Assembly: GCF_026745355.1 (NCBI RefSeq) | Contig: NC_079203.1 | Span: 3,428,549 to 3,492,548, forward strand | Length of the DNA stretch: 64,000 bases | Source: Beta vulgaris subsp. vulgaris | Lineage: Eukaryota; Streptophyta; Magnoliopsida; Caryophyllales; Amaranthaceae | Reading direction: 5' to 3' | Shown here: one piece after another, positions 21,345 through 33,041 of the stretch | Layout: the number at the start of each line of letters is the position of its first letter | How positions within the stretch are numbered: the first letter of the stretch is position 1 | Position numbers and translations under genes: made by a program | Notes under the pieces: generated by a model | Databases searched by the model: none | Told to the model about the DNA's origin: nothing | Seen by the model: only the letters and a program-made list of their open reading frames with translations

Positions 21345-22708
21345 GTCTAGAAGATAGTTACAACTCACAACTCACAACTCACAACTAAACAGGAAACAAA
21401 TTAGACTATGCTTGTTGGCTGTTGCCCAAGAATAAGCACGTCCAAGACAAGGACTAATCAACCCAGTAACTTTAATTAACTCCTAATCAAACTCATTAAA
21501 CAAATTAACATCAAACTCCCAAGTTGATTTAGCCCATAACTACTAAACTACAAAAGTTCAATATCAAGCTTTGTATTAATTCTACAATCAAGTAAACTAA
21601 ACTACATAAAAGTCCACTTGTAAAAACCATCACTTTGATAACAAGGTGAAAACAAAAGTTCCTACAAAAACAAACATTACAATACAAATAAGTTGGGCTC
21701 TACAACTACAAGTGGACTCTTAGTTTAATCCATGATTTGCTAGATTGTCGACAAAAAATTCTCCCTTGTGCAAATTATTATTCTCTAGCTGTATCCCTTT
21801 CTTAACCTACTACAAACATTAAGCAACTGGTCTTGTAAAAGACCGCCTACTTTTAAATTAAAATTAAGGACGGTCCAAGTTCAATATTAAGAAGAAGACG
21901 CCATTTTTTTTTTAATATTGTGATTAGTTTAATCTATTTAGGAATCAGTTTAATCTATTTCGTGACCAGTTTAATTTATTCAGTAATGATATTCTTTTAC
22001 TCATGCAGTGACTAGTTTACTTCGTTTCTTAAGACCATCAAGTCATTTTTTAAACTTTTATGATATAGTTCGAGAATCAAGAAAGGAAAAGAGAATGGAT
22101 GACTAGAATAATAGTGTTGGAATAAAGTGAAATGAAATGAGATTGTTAGAAAAATTCAATATTAAATCCGTCTAATTTTATATTAAAATCAGACCGTCTA
22201 TTTTAATGATTTGTTTGAGGAAAATATGTAAATAAATTAAGATTGCTGAATTTGTAGTAGATTGAATGCGCTGGAATCTTGTTGATTTTAATCGAGAACA
22301 TCACATGATTAAACTTAGGACAATGCATAATATGACAAATTGTCTTACCTACCCAAGAAAAAATATTGCTCCACATATATATATTCAATCAACTAATCAA
22401 GCTCTCATAGTCAGCATTTAAGAGTAAGAAAGAGATCTAATCAGCCTACTTTATGGTTTGAGATCACCAAGATTCAGTAATGCGTGGAAAAATACTAATT
22501 AAACTTTCTTTATTGGGCAAGTAGTAGGAAAACATAAGCTTCAAGCTAAAATTAACAACTTTTTCGAATAAACTATGCTACTCTTTTAAGTCACAAAAGA
22601 GTAAAGGTTGTAGATCATAGGAGGCCCAGATTGGCTTTATGATGATAAAGTAAATCATTAGTAAATATTTAAAAGAATATATGATTAACCTATTGTTGAG
22701 TAAAAATG
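21345..22708. other. Intergenic DNA
   Basis: AT-rich, no gene recognised. Short inverted AGACCG.../...CGGTCT motifs near 21840 and 22190 hint at a decayed MITE but could be chance. Confidence 0.4.
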
Positions 22709-23195
22709 TGCGCGATGATAATGGATTGGACTTGGACCGGATTATGCATAATCCAACTTCGATTCTATAAGAAATCGGACTTCAAATTCGACTCGACTTT
22801 GAAAATCCGATCCGGGTTAAAATCCTAACTTCTAACTCCGGCCTGATCGACTTGACTTTTTTTTCACCCTTTTTTTTAAATAGAAAAATCTTATTATAAT
22901 ATAAATTATCTAATCATAACTATTTTTTTAACAATCTTTCTTTTAATAGAAAAATCTTATAGTCGAAGTAAAAGTATACATACATAATATATTAATATTA
23001 AAAATAAGATTAATTGCCTCAAAGTCAGAATCAGATCCGTATGGTGGTTTTTTAATGGGATTGACTCCGACTCTCCTCCAACTTGGAGTTGAACTTTTTA
23101 AACAGAGTCGGATGCAAATCAACTTTTTTCAGAGTCGGCTCGAGATTTTTCCTTCGGATTAGAGCGGACTGATCCAAAATGGATTGTCATTCCTA
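22709..23195. mobile_element. Possible decayed hAT-like MITE
   Basis: The left end GATGATAATGGATTGGAC and the right end GATCCAAAATGGATTGTCAT are imperfect inverted repeats. The interior is full of CGGACTTC/GAGTCGG-type motifs common in plant hAT MITEs. No target duplication resolved. Confidence 0.4.
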
Positions 23196-23363
23196 CATAT
23201 AAGCGGTCACTAGCGACCTTAGCTTCTCACGGACAAAAATATTACTCAACATCTTATACCCACTTCTAGCGACACACCTTTGCTTGCTCGGCCCGTCTCT
23301 TCACCCTCGACCAAAGACACCATGTCCACGTCTAACTGTCGGATCAAAATCTTCTATCTCATG

Positions 23364-23632
23364 TGTCAAAGGACCAACTCAACCAAAAGTTTAAACTGAT
23401 GATTTGAGTCCCATGAACATTTATATAATCTATCACAACCCCCCACATGAGAGACCATTGGACTTGAAGTGTGGATGCTCCCTCATACCTGACACTAAAT
23501 ATTCTCCTTAGAAATGAGAGGTGGATGAGATTTTGACCCGTGACTCACACTAGCTCTAGTACCATGTTAAAGGACCAATTTAACCAAAAACTTAAACGGA
23601 TGGTTTAAGTCCCATGAATATTCATATAGCTT
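23364..23632 (-). mobile_element. Miniature TRIM retrotransposon, about 270 bp
   Basis: Direct repeats of about 70 bp, 23364-23435 and 23565-23632, both contain AAAGGACCAAYTYAACCAAA and CCCATGAAYATT. 23364-23435 begins TG and ends CA. Immediately inside the right-hand repeat, the minus strand reads TGGTACTAGAGC (23553-23564), close to the initiator-Met tRNA primer-binding site TGGTATCAGAGC. Just inside the other repeat a purine-rich GTGGGGGGTTG acts as a polypurine tract. The internal region is only about 130 bp and non-coding. The 5' LTR start is eroded. Confidence 0.7.
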
Positions 23633-23868
23633 TTGTTTGGAGTTTTAGGAATAATTTTATACTCTATCATCATGATTCATTCACTACTTGTGTACTAATA
23701 TTCTTATGAACCAACTTAAAAGTTCATTAAATAATATAGGATCGGTGACTCATGAGATTGAAGATATTGATTCACTCTAGTCCAACGCTCACCTCTTCCT
23801 CTAGCCCATTAGCATCTAGTACCCTTTATTAGCCAAAATAAATTTGGGAAAAATAACTCTTATTGTAA

Positions 23869-24215
23869 GGCTATGTTAAGTTCACCTTATTTTTGCTTAT
23901 TTCAGATCTAATCAGATCAGATCAGAAAAAATAAGTTCAGATCAGATCAGTTCAGATCATGCTTATATTTAAAAATCACTATATCTTTCATTACATATTA
24001 GTAAAAATTATAATAATTGAATATTAATAAAGTACTCATTGAGACGAATCAAACAAGACCCCACATGACTATATTTTTCCTTATATATTGAGAACAATCT
24101 AAAAGATAAAATCTTGTTATCAGATCAGTTCAGATCAGATCAGATCAGATCAGAAAAAATAAGTTCAGATCAGATAAGTTCAGATCAGAAAATTTCTGGT
24201 GAACTAAACATAGCC
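23869..24215. mobile_element. Tourist/Harbinger-like MITE with CAGAT repeats, 347 bp
   Basis: Terminal repeats GGCTATGTTAAGTTCACC and GGTGAACTAAACATAGCC are flanked by TAA (23866-23868, 24216-24218). Subterminal arrays are (CAGAT)n/(TTCAGA)n. The interior (23975-24095) contains, inverted, the module seen in the Stowaway elements at 1416 and 21085. Confidence 0.92.
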
Positions 24216-24484
24216 TAAATATAGATCATGCATGGAAACAATAAGTCAGTAAGTACTGACTACTGATTACCCACTTTTCAACGGGTTAGTTGCCAGCCAA
24301 ATCAGTGACAAACTTTAGTAAGTATTACTACTGTACTAGTGCACTACAGATGATGAAGTTGACATGCAATAGTATCTCAGAAATGTCGGCTAAAAAAGAT
24401 GACCTTTTCCTATTCAACAAATCATCCTCAAAAACACAAATTTACTAGCACTAATGCTTAAGTTATAAGTTTTAAAACCACTAA

Positions 24485-24830
24485 GAGCAACTTCAATGGT
24501 AGAGCAAAATGGAAGTTAGCTTAGAGTGCCACATATATTTTTCTAGCTAACTCAACTTCAAGCCAAAACTCCCACAATGGTTTAGCTAAACTATTTTGTT
24601 GCTTAGGTAGGTCCCACAATCACTTTTTCCTTTTTTATATATATAAATTATCATTTATTGAAAAACTATTTGTTGTATGGGACCCAACATATTGGCTAAG
24701 CCAATTTGCTCTATAGAGCCAATTTGCTTAACAAAGCAAAACTCCATTTTGTGCTCCAATGGTTAAGCAACTAGCTAAGTATTTTGCAAAATTGCTAGCA
24801 AGTCCTTTTTTTACACCATTGGAGTTGCTC
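24485..24830. mobile_element. Tourist/Harbinger-like MITE, 346 bp
   Basis: Terminal repeats GAGCAACTTCAATGG and CCATTGGAGTTGCTC are flanked by TAA (24482-24484, 24831-24833). Internal direct and inverted GCTAAG/TTGCTT motifs; no ORF. Confidence 0.9.
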
Positions 24831-24833
24831 TAA

Positions 24834-25234
24834 TCTTTATGAATGTAACATAGTTAGACACCTAAATTTGATTTCTAAATTCATCCATCATAGCAATTCA
24901 TACTATAGTAAGTAGTAACATATAGGCTTAACAATCAGATATAGGAGATCAATGGAAAGACAACTTTTCTAGTAAAATTTGCTGTAATCATTCAAGAGTT
25001 TTACAAATACATTGAATCAAAGAACTTAACAAAAATGAGGTAAAAAAGAAGAGCTAGAATCAAAGAGGTTGCACAGCAACTTGAAGGCACCACGACTGAA
25101 ACCCGAACCAGACACGACACGAACACGACCTGAAGTAACCCGAATGATCCATTTCTGTAAGATGGTAACATTTTGCGCGAAATTGACACGAAACCAAACA
25201 CGATCACGGAACCTTTTCACCATGCTTACTAGTA
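24834..25234. other. Translocator 3' flank
   Basis: Downstream of the translocator stop (minus strand). It probably includes the 3'UTR; no other feature supported. Confidence 0.5.
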
Positions 25235-26314
25235 CTAATTAGACTCGCCCTTCTTAACATTATCACTTTCTGCCTCATGCAACAACTTCCCACTCTCCTT
25301 ATCATCATCACTCTCAAGAACAACTTGTTTCTTCTGAGCTTCAGCAGCCTTCAAATTCTGGTACTTAACACGATTATAATACACAACCGCCATAAAAGCC
25401 AACAAATACCCAAACAAATTCACAGGAGTAACAGTATCTTTAATCACAGACCAAGAAAATGCAATCAACAACCAATCCTTAACAACACCAGCAACATTCA
25501 TAGTCAATGCAGAAGTCTTCCCAACAAGAAGAAAAACAGCCAAATTCAACCCAAATGCAATCAAAGAATTAGTCCCAAATATCACAAAATCAAACTCAAA
25601 TCCCCCAATTTGTTCCCTCAAAATTGGAAATTCCACAAACAACCAAGGAATTGTCAAGAAAACCAAACAACATGGTGCAATATAATACAAACTAGTAATT
25701 GGGTTAAGTTGTATACCCTTTGAAGTTAACAAAATTTGGATCAAAACCAATCTTGTAGCCTCAAAAATCAAAGCACCCAGTTGAAGAATCACACCAAATA
25801 CATCAAATTTAGCCTCACCATATGCAGCAATCGCAACACCAATCGAAATCGATACCATATTGATCATTGTATCACCCTTAAATGTATCCTTTTTAAGCAT
25901 AACTCCAATTGAATACACAATAACAGGCATCAATGCCTTCAACATTTGAATGAAAGAAACAGAAAGATAAATGTATGCAGAATTTGACAACCATAGTGAT
26001 AGAGCAAAAAGAACACCAATAGGTAAAACAGAGGAAATATAAAGTGATTTAGTCATGTGAATTGGAGGTTCAACAACACGAAAAACACGAACAAGAATGA
26101 AAGAAAGGATTGAAGAAAAAGACATGTGAATCATAGTTAGAGAAATTGGGAAAGGCCAATTATAGAGCTTTTTATCAAGGATGTATTTGTTGTAGATTAT
26201 TACAGTGAATGAGAAAAACAACCAAATTGAGATATAAGTGTAGGTCAAGATGATTTTTTTTATGATTCCTTCACTCAATGCAGGTGTTGAAACTCCTCCC
26301 ATCTTCTCACCCAT
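25235..26314 (-). CDS. Sugar-phosphate/phosphate translocator family protein (TPT/NST, DMT superfamily)
   Basis: A single exon of 359 aa from the ATG at 26314 to TAG at 25235-25237. The start is chosen because MGEKMGG...[12 protein letters not shown] aligns with the N-terminus of the plant family (Arabidopsis At2g25520/At5g25400-type 'probable sugar phosphate/phosphate translocator'). About ten hydrophobic helices are visible across roughly residues 18-325. Family signatures are [75 protein letters not shown] and [14 protein letters not shown]. The charged tail (about 326-359) carries a [11 protein letters not shown] motif. No plastid transit peptide is seen, so an endomembrane (Golgi/ER) location is likely; substrate is unknown for this subgroup. 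The reading frame happens to stay open far upstream of the ATG; that part is leader/promoter, not protein. Confidence 0.95.
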   Translation of the reverse strand: MGEKMGGVSTPALSEGIIKKIILTYTYISIWLFFSFTVIIYNKYILDKKLYNWPFPISLTMIHMSFSSILSFILVRVFRVVEPPIHMTKSLYISSVLPIGVLFALSLWLSNSAYIYLSVSFIQMLKALMPVIVYSIGVMLKKDTFKGDTMINMVSISIGVAIAAYGEAKFDVFGVILQLGALIFEATRLVLIQILLTSKGIQLNPITSLYYIAPCCLVFLTIPWLFVEFPILREQIGGFEFDFVIFGTNSLIAFGLNLAVFLLVGKTSALTMNVAGVVKDWLLIAFSWSVIKDTVTPVNLFGYLLAFMAVVYYNRVKYQNLKAAEAQKKQVVLESDDDKESGKLLHEAESDNVKKGESN

Positions 26315-28080
26315 TGTTGATTTCTTCTTCCCCTGTTTTTTTTCTGGGTTTTTGGGGGAAATTAAGTGAATTTTTTTTGGGGTTTTTGGGAAAATTAAGA
26401 GATGGGTTTTTGTGGGTATTTTAAGATGAGAAGAAAGAAGGTAGAATTGGTGTGAGAAAGAGTGAGAAATGAGAAGAAAGATGAGATTTTTCTTTGTTTT
26501 GTTTTCTTTGCTACTGATTTTATGTGAAGAATGAAGGTTAATAATAATAGGGTTTGAGGGGTTAAAGAGGATGTGGCAGAGTGATAGGAGGACAGAGAGG
26601 AGAGAGAAAGAAAGAGTGATGTCACATGAGGGAGCAGAAAAAAAGGTAAAAACGTAAGTTAGATTAAAGAAACAGCCAAAAGATAAAAGAAAAAACAAAG
26701 GAAGACTGAGTACTGGTGAAGAGTAGTCGGTGGGTTTAATGCTTTTATGGTGTAATGGAGTTTGAGATATGGAGGAGAGGAGAGTCTCTAACTTGGACGT
26801 ATGAGTATAGGACTGTACTCTGTACTGTAGTATGGCTGTATGGGTGTGAACAATTCTATCTTGGACTTTAATTTGAAATTGGATAGAAGTGAACTTGTTG
26901 ATATTAGTCATCAACTCCTCATCCGATATGTTGGATCCAAAAATCCAAAAAATCACATATCCAATATGATTTGTTGAGTTTTGATCTTTTAGATATTTCA
27001 GATCGGATATTGGAAAAATCAAATTGGGTATAGTCGTATAGATCAAGATTCTTTTATTTTTGGATATCTTACATATCCAATTTTTCACTATAGGATTTCT
27101 TTTTATAAAAAAATAGAAAATTTGAAGGCCTGAAATATGCATATCAAATTAGCAGTTGCTCGACACTACTTCTATTATAACTCGCTGGAGTTCGAGTCCG
27201 TTCTTGATGTGGCGGTGAAGTTAGCGTTTTTCTCAATTCTTTCAACACCAGGATTGACACCATCGTCTCAAGCCTAAAGCAAGCTTAAAGAATCTGGGAA
27301 CGACAATGATTTTTTTATTTTATGTTTGATGTTTTGATTTTTGTTTGATTATATATTTTCTCGATTTGGATTTTGGATCATGATTTTATTGATATAGGCG
27401 ACTCATGGATATTCAAAATTTTAGTTGGTTCGCTTTAAGATCGGAAGTTTTTTGGTTCGAATAGAGAACTAGTTACTATTCATATAAATACTTTTTCATT
27501 TTTTTTTGGATAAATCCCAATAATCCATAATTCAGGTTTGTGGATAATTTTTATATGTGAATATAAACATAAGAAGAATTCTTTTTTTTTGCTAAAAATT
27601 AGAGTGTATATCTCAATTTTGACCAAGAGTCAAAATTTACAAAATTGAACATTATATTTTAGGCTCTCCACTCACTAGAAATGGAAATCTTGATATTCAA
27701 TCCATACCTAACGATCCTTTAGATCTTTGGAAGCTATATGTGTCAGAATAGTTACGACAGGGATAACTGAGTTGTGGTAGCCAAACATTCTTTCTTTTTT
27801 CTCCTTCGGTGTCGGTTCTTTCTATCATTAAGAAGTCGACTTCACCAAGTGATGGATTGTTTGTCCATCAATGAAAATATGGGTTTGGGATTAGACTGTA
27901 ATGCGATATGTTAATTTTATTTGTTTGATGACAGTGTCAACAACTTACTAGGAGTGGGATTGGTATTTGCACGATTGGCAATGGTACTAAGACATATATA
28001 TATGGAGGCATTCTAAATATTTCAAGGTTCAAACTGAAGTATTCAAAATAAGTCAATGAAGAAAATACTAAAACAAAATA
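26315..28080 (-). other. Translocator 5'UTR/promoter and intergenic DNA
   Basis: Read on the minus strand, the 300 bases before the ATG are pyrimidine-rich (TTCTTC, CTCTC runs), typical of a plant 5' leader. Farther up there is no gene signal. 27140-28080 is AT-rich without supported features. Confidence 0.5.
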
Positions 28081-29263
28081 GATGATCCTAACCACCAGAG
28101 AGCCATCCTAGGCATCCCAAGGCCACCCTTGGGAAATTCTCAGGAAAAAAAAACATAGTTGGCCTCGAAAGAATATGAATTTACCCCATAATGACCATAT
28201 CTAAAGTTATAAATCACAGTTTTGAACCTTTTCGAGTCTCGGATTGTACAAGAGATACAAAAATAAGCTGTGAAAATGGTATTTTAAGGCAAAGTAGAGG
28301 CTTTCAACCAACCAAGACAAAGTATATGGAGTCACTCATAATGGTCCAGGAAACAAACATCAACAACCCTAGAAAAGTCCAAAAGTAACTCCAAAATGAC
28401 CAAATTCAAAGGTTATAGATCTTAGTTTGGGACATTGCCAAGATACGGGTAATATACCCCAATGGATGCATTTGAGGCCATGGGAGGCCAGTTGAATTCA
28501 ATTCCATTCCTTAGAACGAACATAAGGTGGCATTAGAAGATATTTTTTGGGTTGTGTAAGAGAAATAGAAAATATAATGTAGAAGGCATTTTCAAGCAAC
28601 ATAAATAACAACTCATGAGCCATAAAAATGCATCTCAACTCAGGAAGGTCCATGTTAAAAGAGTATCGCCAACCTCTAAAAAGTCCAAAATTAGCACCAA
28701 ATTTGAATACTATAAATCATAGTTTCGTAGATCTCCTGGTATTGGACAACATACCTCATGCGATGCGTTATAAGTCACCATAGGCAATTTGTAATCACTT
28801 TCATGCCTAAGAATGACATCTAGTGGCTTTCGGGATATACGACAACGTTCCCAGCTCTTTTGGATTGTGTAAAAGATAGAAAACAGACTGTGGAAGCCAT
28901 TTTAAGGTACTTTAGAGGGGCTTTAACTTTCAACCACCCAAGAGCAATAACAGACATTTGGGGTTTTTTAGAAGGTCCATGGGAAAAAAAATTGTCGACC
29001 TCTGAAAAGTCCAATTTTAGCACCAAATTGGTCAAATTTGAAGGCTAATCATAGTTTCATACATTATGACTAGTTTTAGGCAACATACCTCGAGGGATGC
29101 ATTCTTGGTCATCATAGACCATTGTAGTCACTTCCATGTCTTAGAATAGACATCTAGTGGCTTTCGAGACATATGGTGACATTCCGGACTATTTTACATT
29201 GTGTAAGAGAAATAGAAAACAGACTGTTAAAGGCACTTTAAGGCAATATAGAAGGGTTTCAAC

Positions 29264-29734
29264 TAGGGGTATGCATCGGCGAAAACGGTTGGACCGGAAA
29301 ATCGAGATCTAAGGTTCCTTGGACCGGAGATCGGATCGGTTCGTACGTGCTTTTCAGGTCTGGATCGTTTTTGGACAAGTTTGGGCAGCTTCGTGCTTTA
29401 GAACTTTAGAAATCGATTTTTTTTTAATTTTTTATTTAAATTAAATTGTATATTTATAGTATATACATCTTACATAATATAAACACACTATAAAAGTCAA
29501 TATTATCTGAAACATATTAAAATATAATATTTTCAATGAAAAAAGTGGACATAAACAAGTTTTTGTTAACAATTATTCGTTAAAAAAGTCAATTATTTAA
29601 AAAAAATTGGTCTCCTATACGGTCCGAAATTTTTTCGTGTTTGCTCCAGAACGGACTAGAAGACTGGAATCTGTAGTTTCATGACCTGGGGATCAGCCAG
29701 AATTTTTGGTCCGGTCAGAATTTCCACACTCCTA
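29264..29734. mobile_element. hAT-like MITE, 471 bp
   Basis: Ends TAGGGGTATG and CACACTCCTA, with a perfect 8-bp target duplication GTTTCAAC (29256-29263 and 29735-29742). The interior has CCGGAAAATCG / CGGTCCGAAATTTTT-type motifs. No transposase. It lies in the tandem array, whose other units show the empty site. Confidence 0.93.
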
Positions 29735-30017
29735 GTTTCAACCACCCCAGAGCCATAATAATAGGAATCCTGAGGTTCTCAAAAAGGTGCATGAAAATAA
29801 TTACAGACCTCTAAAAAGTCCAAGATTGATACCAAATGGTCAAATTTGAAGGTTATAAATCATGGTTTCGGACATTCCTCGGTTTTGGGAAACATACCTC
29901 GTGGAAATGCAATATAGGGTCACCATAGGCCATTTGTAATCACTTCCATGCCAAAGAACAGCCATCTAGTGGCTTTTGGAGTTCGTTGGGAATTTAGGGT
30001 TATATTTGTACTCCCTC

Positions 30018-30270
30018 TATCCCATACTAGTCTAAACACTTTTATTTTTGACATGGTACCACGCACTATCATCATATGAGTTTTCTAACACCCCTTTGGT
30101 GCCACTCTATCCCTATTGATAAAAAAATTACCCAATTTTATCTATCATTTAATTAAAAAAAAAGTTCCACCAACTCCTATCACACCTGCTTTTTAATAAA
30201 AATAATGTGTGATAACTGAACACACTACAACTTTATCATGTTAAGCTATGTATTCTAACAAGTGTTCAGA
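30018..30270. mobile_element. Truncated Stowaway-like insertion
   Basis: A Stowaway-type left end (TACTCCCTCTATCCCATACT) opens a segment foreign to the surrounding tandem unit. The right end is not recognisable. Spacing of unit anchors (581 between 29814 and 30395) fits about 250 inserted bases. Confidence 0.5.
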
Positions 30271-30638
30271 TCTTCGATCACTACACAAGACATATATAAA
30301 ATGCATTTTACGATAATATATATACAAGATTCCAACCACCTAAGAGTCATCTCAAGGCGCTCCAAAAGGCCTACTGCTAAAAAATCATTGGCCTAAAAGA
30401 GGTAAGAAATTATCTCCCAATTGGCCAAATTTGAAGGCTATAAATCACAATTTTGGGTGTTAGATTATGATAAACTCTGTGTACTATTGTATTCCATTCA
30501 TTAATATTTATAGAGTTAGAATGATAGTCCTAATCATATTAAGAATATTTACAAGATCTGTAAAGATAATATTTTACAAAAATATATATCTTAAATATAG
30601 GAAGTGAATATTCTATATAGATATTCTCCATCACACCT

Positions 30639-31240
30639 AGGGATGGCAGTGGGGCGGGTCAAGTAGGAGACCCGCCCCATCCCCGCCCAATTGGGGTGGG
30701 GATGGGTCTAGGTTAGGCAGGGATGGGGCGGGGATGGGGATAAAAATTGTACCTGCAATGGGTGGTGGAGCGGGTGTGGATTTTATGTTATACCCACCCC
30801 ATCCCCGCCCGCCCCACCCCCGCCCCACCCCCGCCCCGCATATTTATTATTAAAATTCTATTTATATACATATATTACTAACGTATTTGAAGACACTTTT
30901 GAAATGTAAGAAAACATTTGCCTTTGTTAATATATATTAACTTTTCTTTTACTATATTATATTGTGATTTTGTTAAGTAGACAACTATAATGGGCTTATG
31001 GTAGATTTTTTGGTGGATTTTTTTGCGGGGATGAAGTGGGTATGACGCGGGTACGACGCGGGTGCAGGTATGGGGCGGGGGTGGATCTAGAATTTCCCCC
31101 CGCAATGGATGGTGGGGCGGGGATGAGGATGGAATCTTTCCCCGCAATGGGTGGTGGGGCGGGGATGGGGACGAGAATTTTATGCGGGTGTGGGGGTACC
31201 ATCCTCCGCACCCGCCCCACCCAATTGCCATCCACACCCC
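30639..31240. mobile_element. GC-rich MITE, about 600 bp
   Basis: The left end TAGGGATGGCAGTGGGGCGGG and the right end CCGCCCCACCCAATTGCCATCC are inverted. GGGGCGGGGATG motifs recur in both halves around an AT-rich centre. This matches a widespread type of plant hAT-like MITE starting TAGGGATGGCA. The glycine/proline-rich open frames are by-products of the repeats. Confidence 0.65.
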
Positions 31241-32189
31241 CAGAATCAATTATGAGAAAGTCGAACACTCACACTGGATATGAATCATGCATCCAAATGA
31301 TGAAGGATAGTATGATAACCCAAGATGAAATGGATCGTAGAAGTAGCATATACTAATAATGACGAGGGAAGCAACAACACAATCTACACAAAAGGAGAGG
31401 AGAGCACTCATGGCTAAAGGAGAAGGGCGCACACGAGTTGCAGATTCGGGCTAAGTTGCGGAGCCGAAGATAATTAAGGATATCGTCGAGGAGACATGGA
31501 TGCATATGTACTTTACTAATACGAGTTGGAAGAGGAAAAAACATGTGATCTAAATTTTGAGAAAATAGATCAAACCAAACACAAACATGAGGAACACAAA
31601 CTTCGGTTGACAACCCTTTGTGCTGATGGACCTGCAAATGGAGTAGAAGATGTCATAAACAACGCTGGAAATAAAACTTGTGTTACTACGGAGGAACTAC
31701 ACGTTTAGAAACTTCCAATAGTAGAACTCATCATAGAAAACCTTGTTTCTGCACTATCCAATAGTGGAGGAGGGTGGGGCTTTGTTAGGCAACGTTGGTA
31801 TAAAAACAATGGTGTGTTGGTGGTAAAAAAAATATATTTCCTTTTTTTTTATAGAAATTCTACTGGAAATCTAGGTGTTAAAAACAATACGAAATAAACC
31901 ACTCGAAAAGTGGGAAAAATGCTTTCCTGCTTACTATGAATTGCTCAAACAGAATAGTCGGTCTTCTTGGTTGGCTCAAAATTTACTTTATTAAAGTCAT
32001 TGATACGCAACAATTTAAGAAATTCCTCATACAACTTGGAAACATTCATGATCACCTTGACTTGTTCTTCGTGCGTGAAATTTCCCCAACTTAAATTCGA
32101 GTAAAAATGTGTTGTTATGACTGTGAGTCCCATGGGTGGGTTTAATAATTCTCGAAACGATTTCAAGATCTACCTCGCTCATGATAACA
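31241..32189. other. Internal non-coding part of the TRIM-like element
   Basis: Between the GC-rich MITE and the 3' LTR. Short open frames (for example 31526-31708) have no recognisable retroviral domain. Confidence 0.5.
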
Positions 32190-32266
32190 TGTTAGATTAT
32201 GATAACCTCTATGTCTCTATTCCATTGATTAATATTTGTAGGGTTATGATGATAATCACAATCAAA

Positions 32267-32930
32267 GGTGAGCACAACCTGCTATCTAGTCAAAATTCTG
32301 AGGATTGGACCCGGACCTAGTTAGAACCGATTCTTAAAATTTGGAATCGAAATTGGAACTGGTTGGACCAGGTCCTCATTTTCTAGAATTGGTCTTAGAG
32401 CCAATTGAGACCAGTTCCAACACCGGGTACCCAATTCTTTGAAAGTGTGATGTAATTTCGATTTTGACTAGAGGTGACTTCCTAGAATTGATCTTCGAAT
32501 CGGTACGAACCAATTTAGTATTGGGTATCCGGTACCCAATGACATTCAAAAGCGAAATTGTTTTATTGTTAAGCTTAATAAAGACTAAAATAAGAACCAT
32601 AGCATATATGTATTAGTATCCCTTGAGATAATTGCGGTCAAACTTCTATTGACAAGCTAATAAGTTTTAAGACTAAATTATTCATCATACATAAAAAAAA
32701 TTCACTAGGTATTACTTAGTCTGAGACCTAATTTGATCAAGTATCTAGATTTACCGAGTTCCCGGTGGGTGTCGGGTCTAAAATTTCACTACCCAATATT
32801 GAAACCACTTGTAACCGGATCCTCAGATTTAGACTCAAACCCGATCCCAATGGGACCAGTTTCAGTTCTGGACCCACCAAGTCCAACCGCATCTGGGTCT
32901 GGAACCGGGTGCTCAGTTTTTCTGCTCACC
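32267..32930. mobile_element. hAT-like MITE nested in the 3' LTR, 664 bp
   Basis: Terminal repeats GGTGAGCA and TGCTCACC. The interior is rich in GGTACCCAATTC / GAACCGGGTGC motifs in inverted arrangement. The 5' LTR shows the uninterrupted site. Target duplication not resolved. Confidence 0.7.
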
Positions 32931-33041
32931 AAACTGGGAACCTCATATTAGGAAATTATCAAGATCTCTAAGATAATGTTTTACAAGAATATATCCTAAA
33001 TCTGGGAAGAGAATATTCTATGTATATTTTCTATCATTGGG

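Larger units (their letters stand above)
28081..30452 (+). repeat. Degenerate tandem array, unit about 305-330 bp (left part)
   Basis: Recurring motifs in fixed order: TTTCAACCACCCCAGAGCC, then CTAAAAAGTCCAAAATTAGC, then GGCTATAAATCATAGTTTCG, then CATACCTCGTGGGATGCATT, then CATCTAGTGGCTTTCGG, then ATTGTGTAAGAGAAATAGAA, then GAAGGCATTTTAAGGCAATA. AAAAGTCC anchors lie at 28373, 28679, 29005 and 29814. The last gap equals one unit (330) once the hAT insertion and its duplication (479) are removed. Open frames of 60-70 codons within units are not conserved between units. Confidence 0.85.
30458..33036. mobile_element. TRIM-like LTR retroelement with nested MITEs
   Basis: The 5' LTR 30458-30633 (176 bp; TGTTAGATTATGATAA to CTCCATCA) and the 3' LTR 32190-33036 (same start, ending TTTTCTATCA) are flanked by a perfect 5-bp duplication TTGGG (30453-30457, 33037-33041). 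The 3' LTR is expanded by a nested insertion (32267-32930), without which it is about 183 bp. The internal region has no gag or pol. A GC-rich MITE occupies the 5' LTR/leader junction, so the primer-binding site cannot be read. Removing the element rejoins the tandem array in register. Confidence 0.88.

Noticed and set aside
25277..25723. 148-codon plus-strand frame opposite the translocator
   Set aside because: Shadow of the real minus-strand gene; rich in Asn/Gln/Ile from antisense of hydrophobic codons.
30637..31283. Several glycine- or proline-rich open frames on both strands
   Set aside because: They come from the repeated GGGGCGGGGATG motifs of the GC-rich MITE; no start context, domain or conservation.
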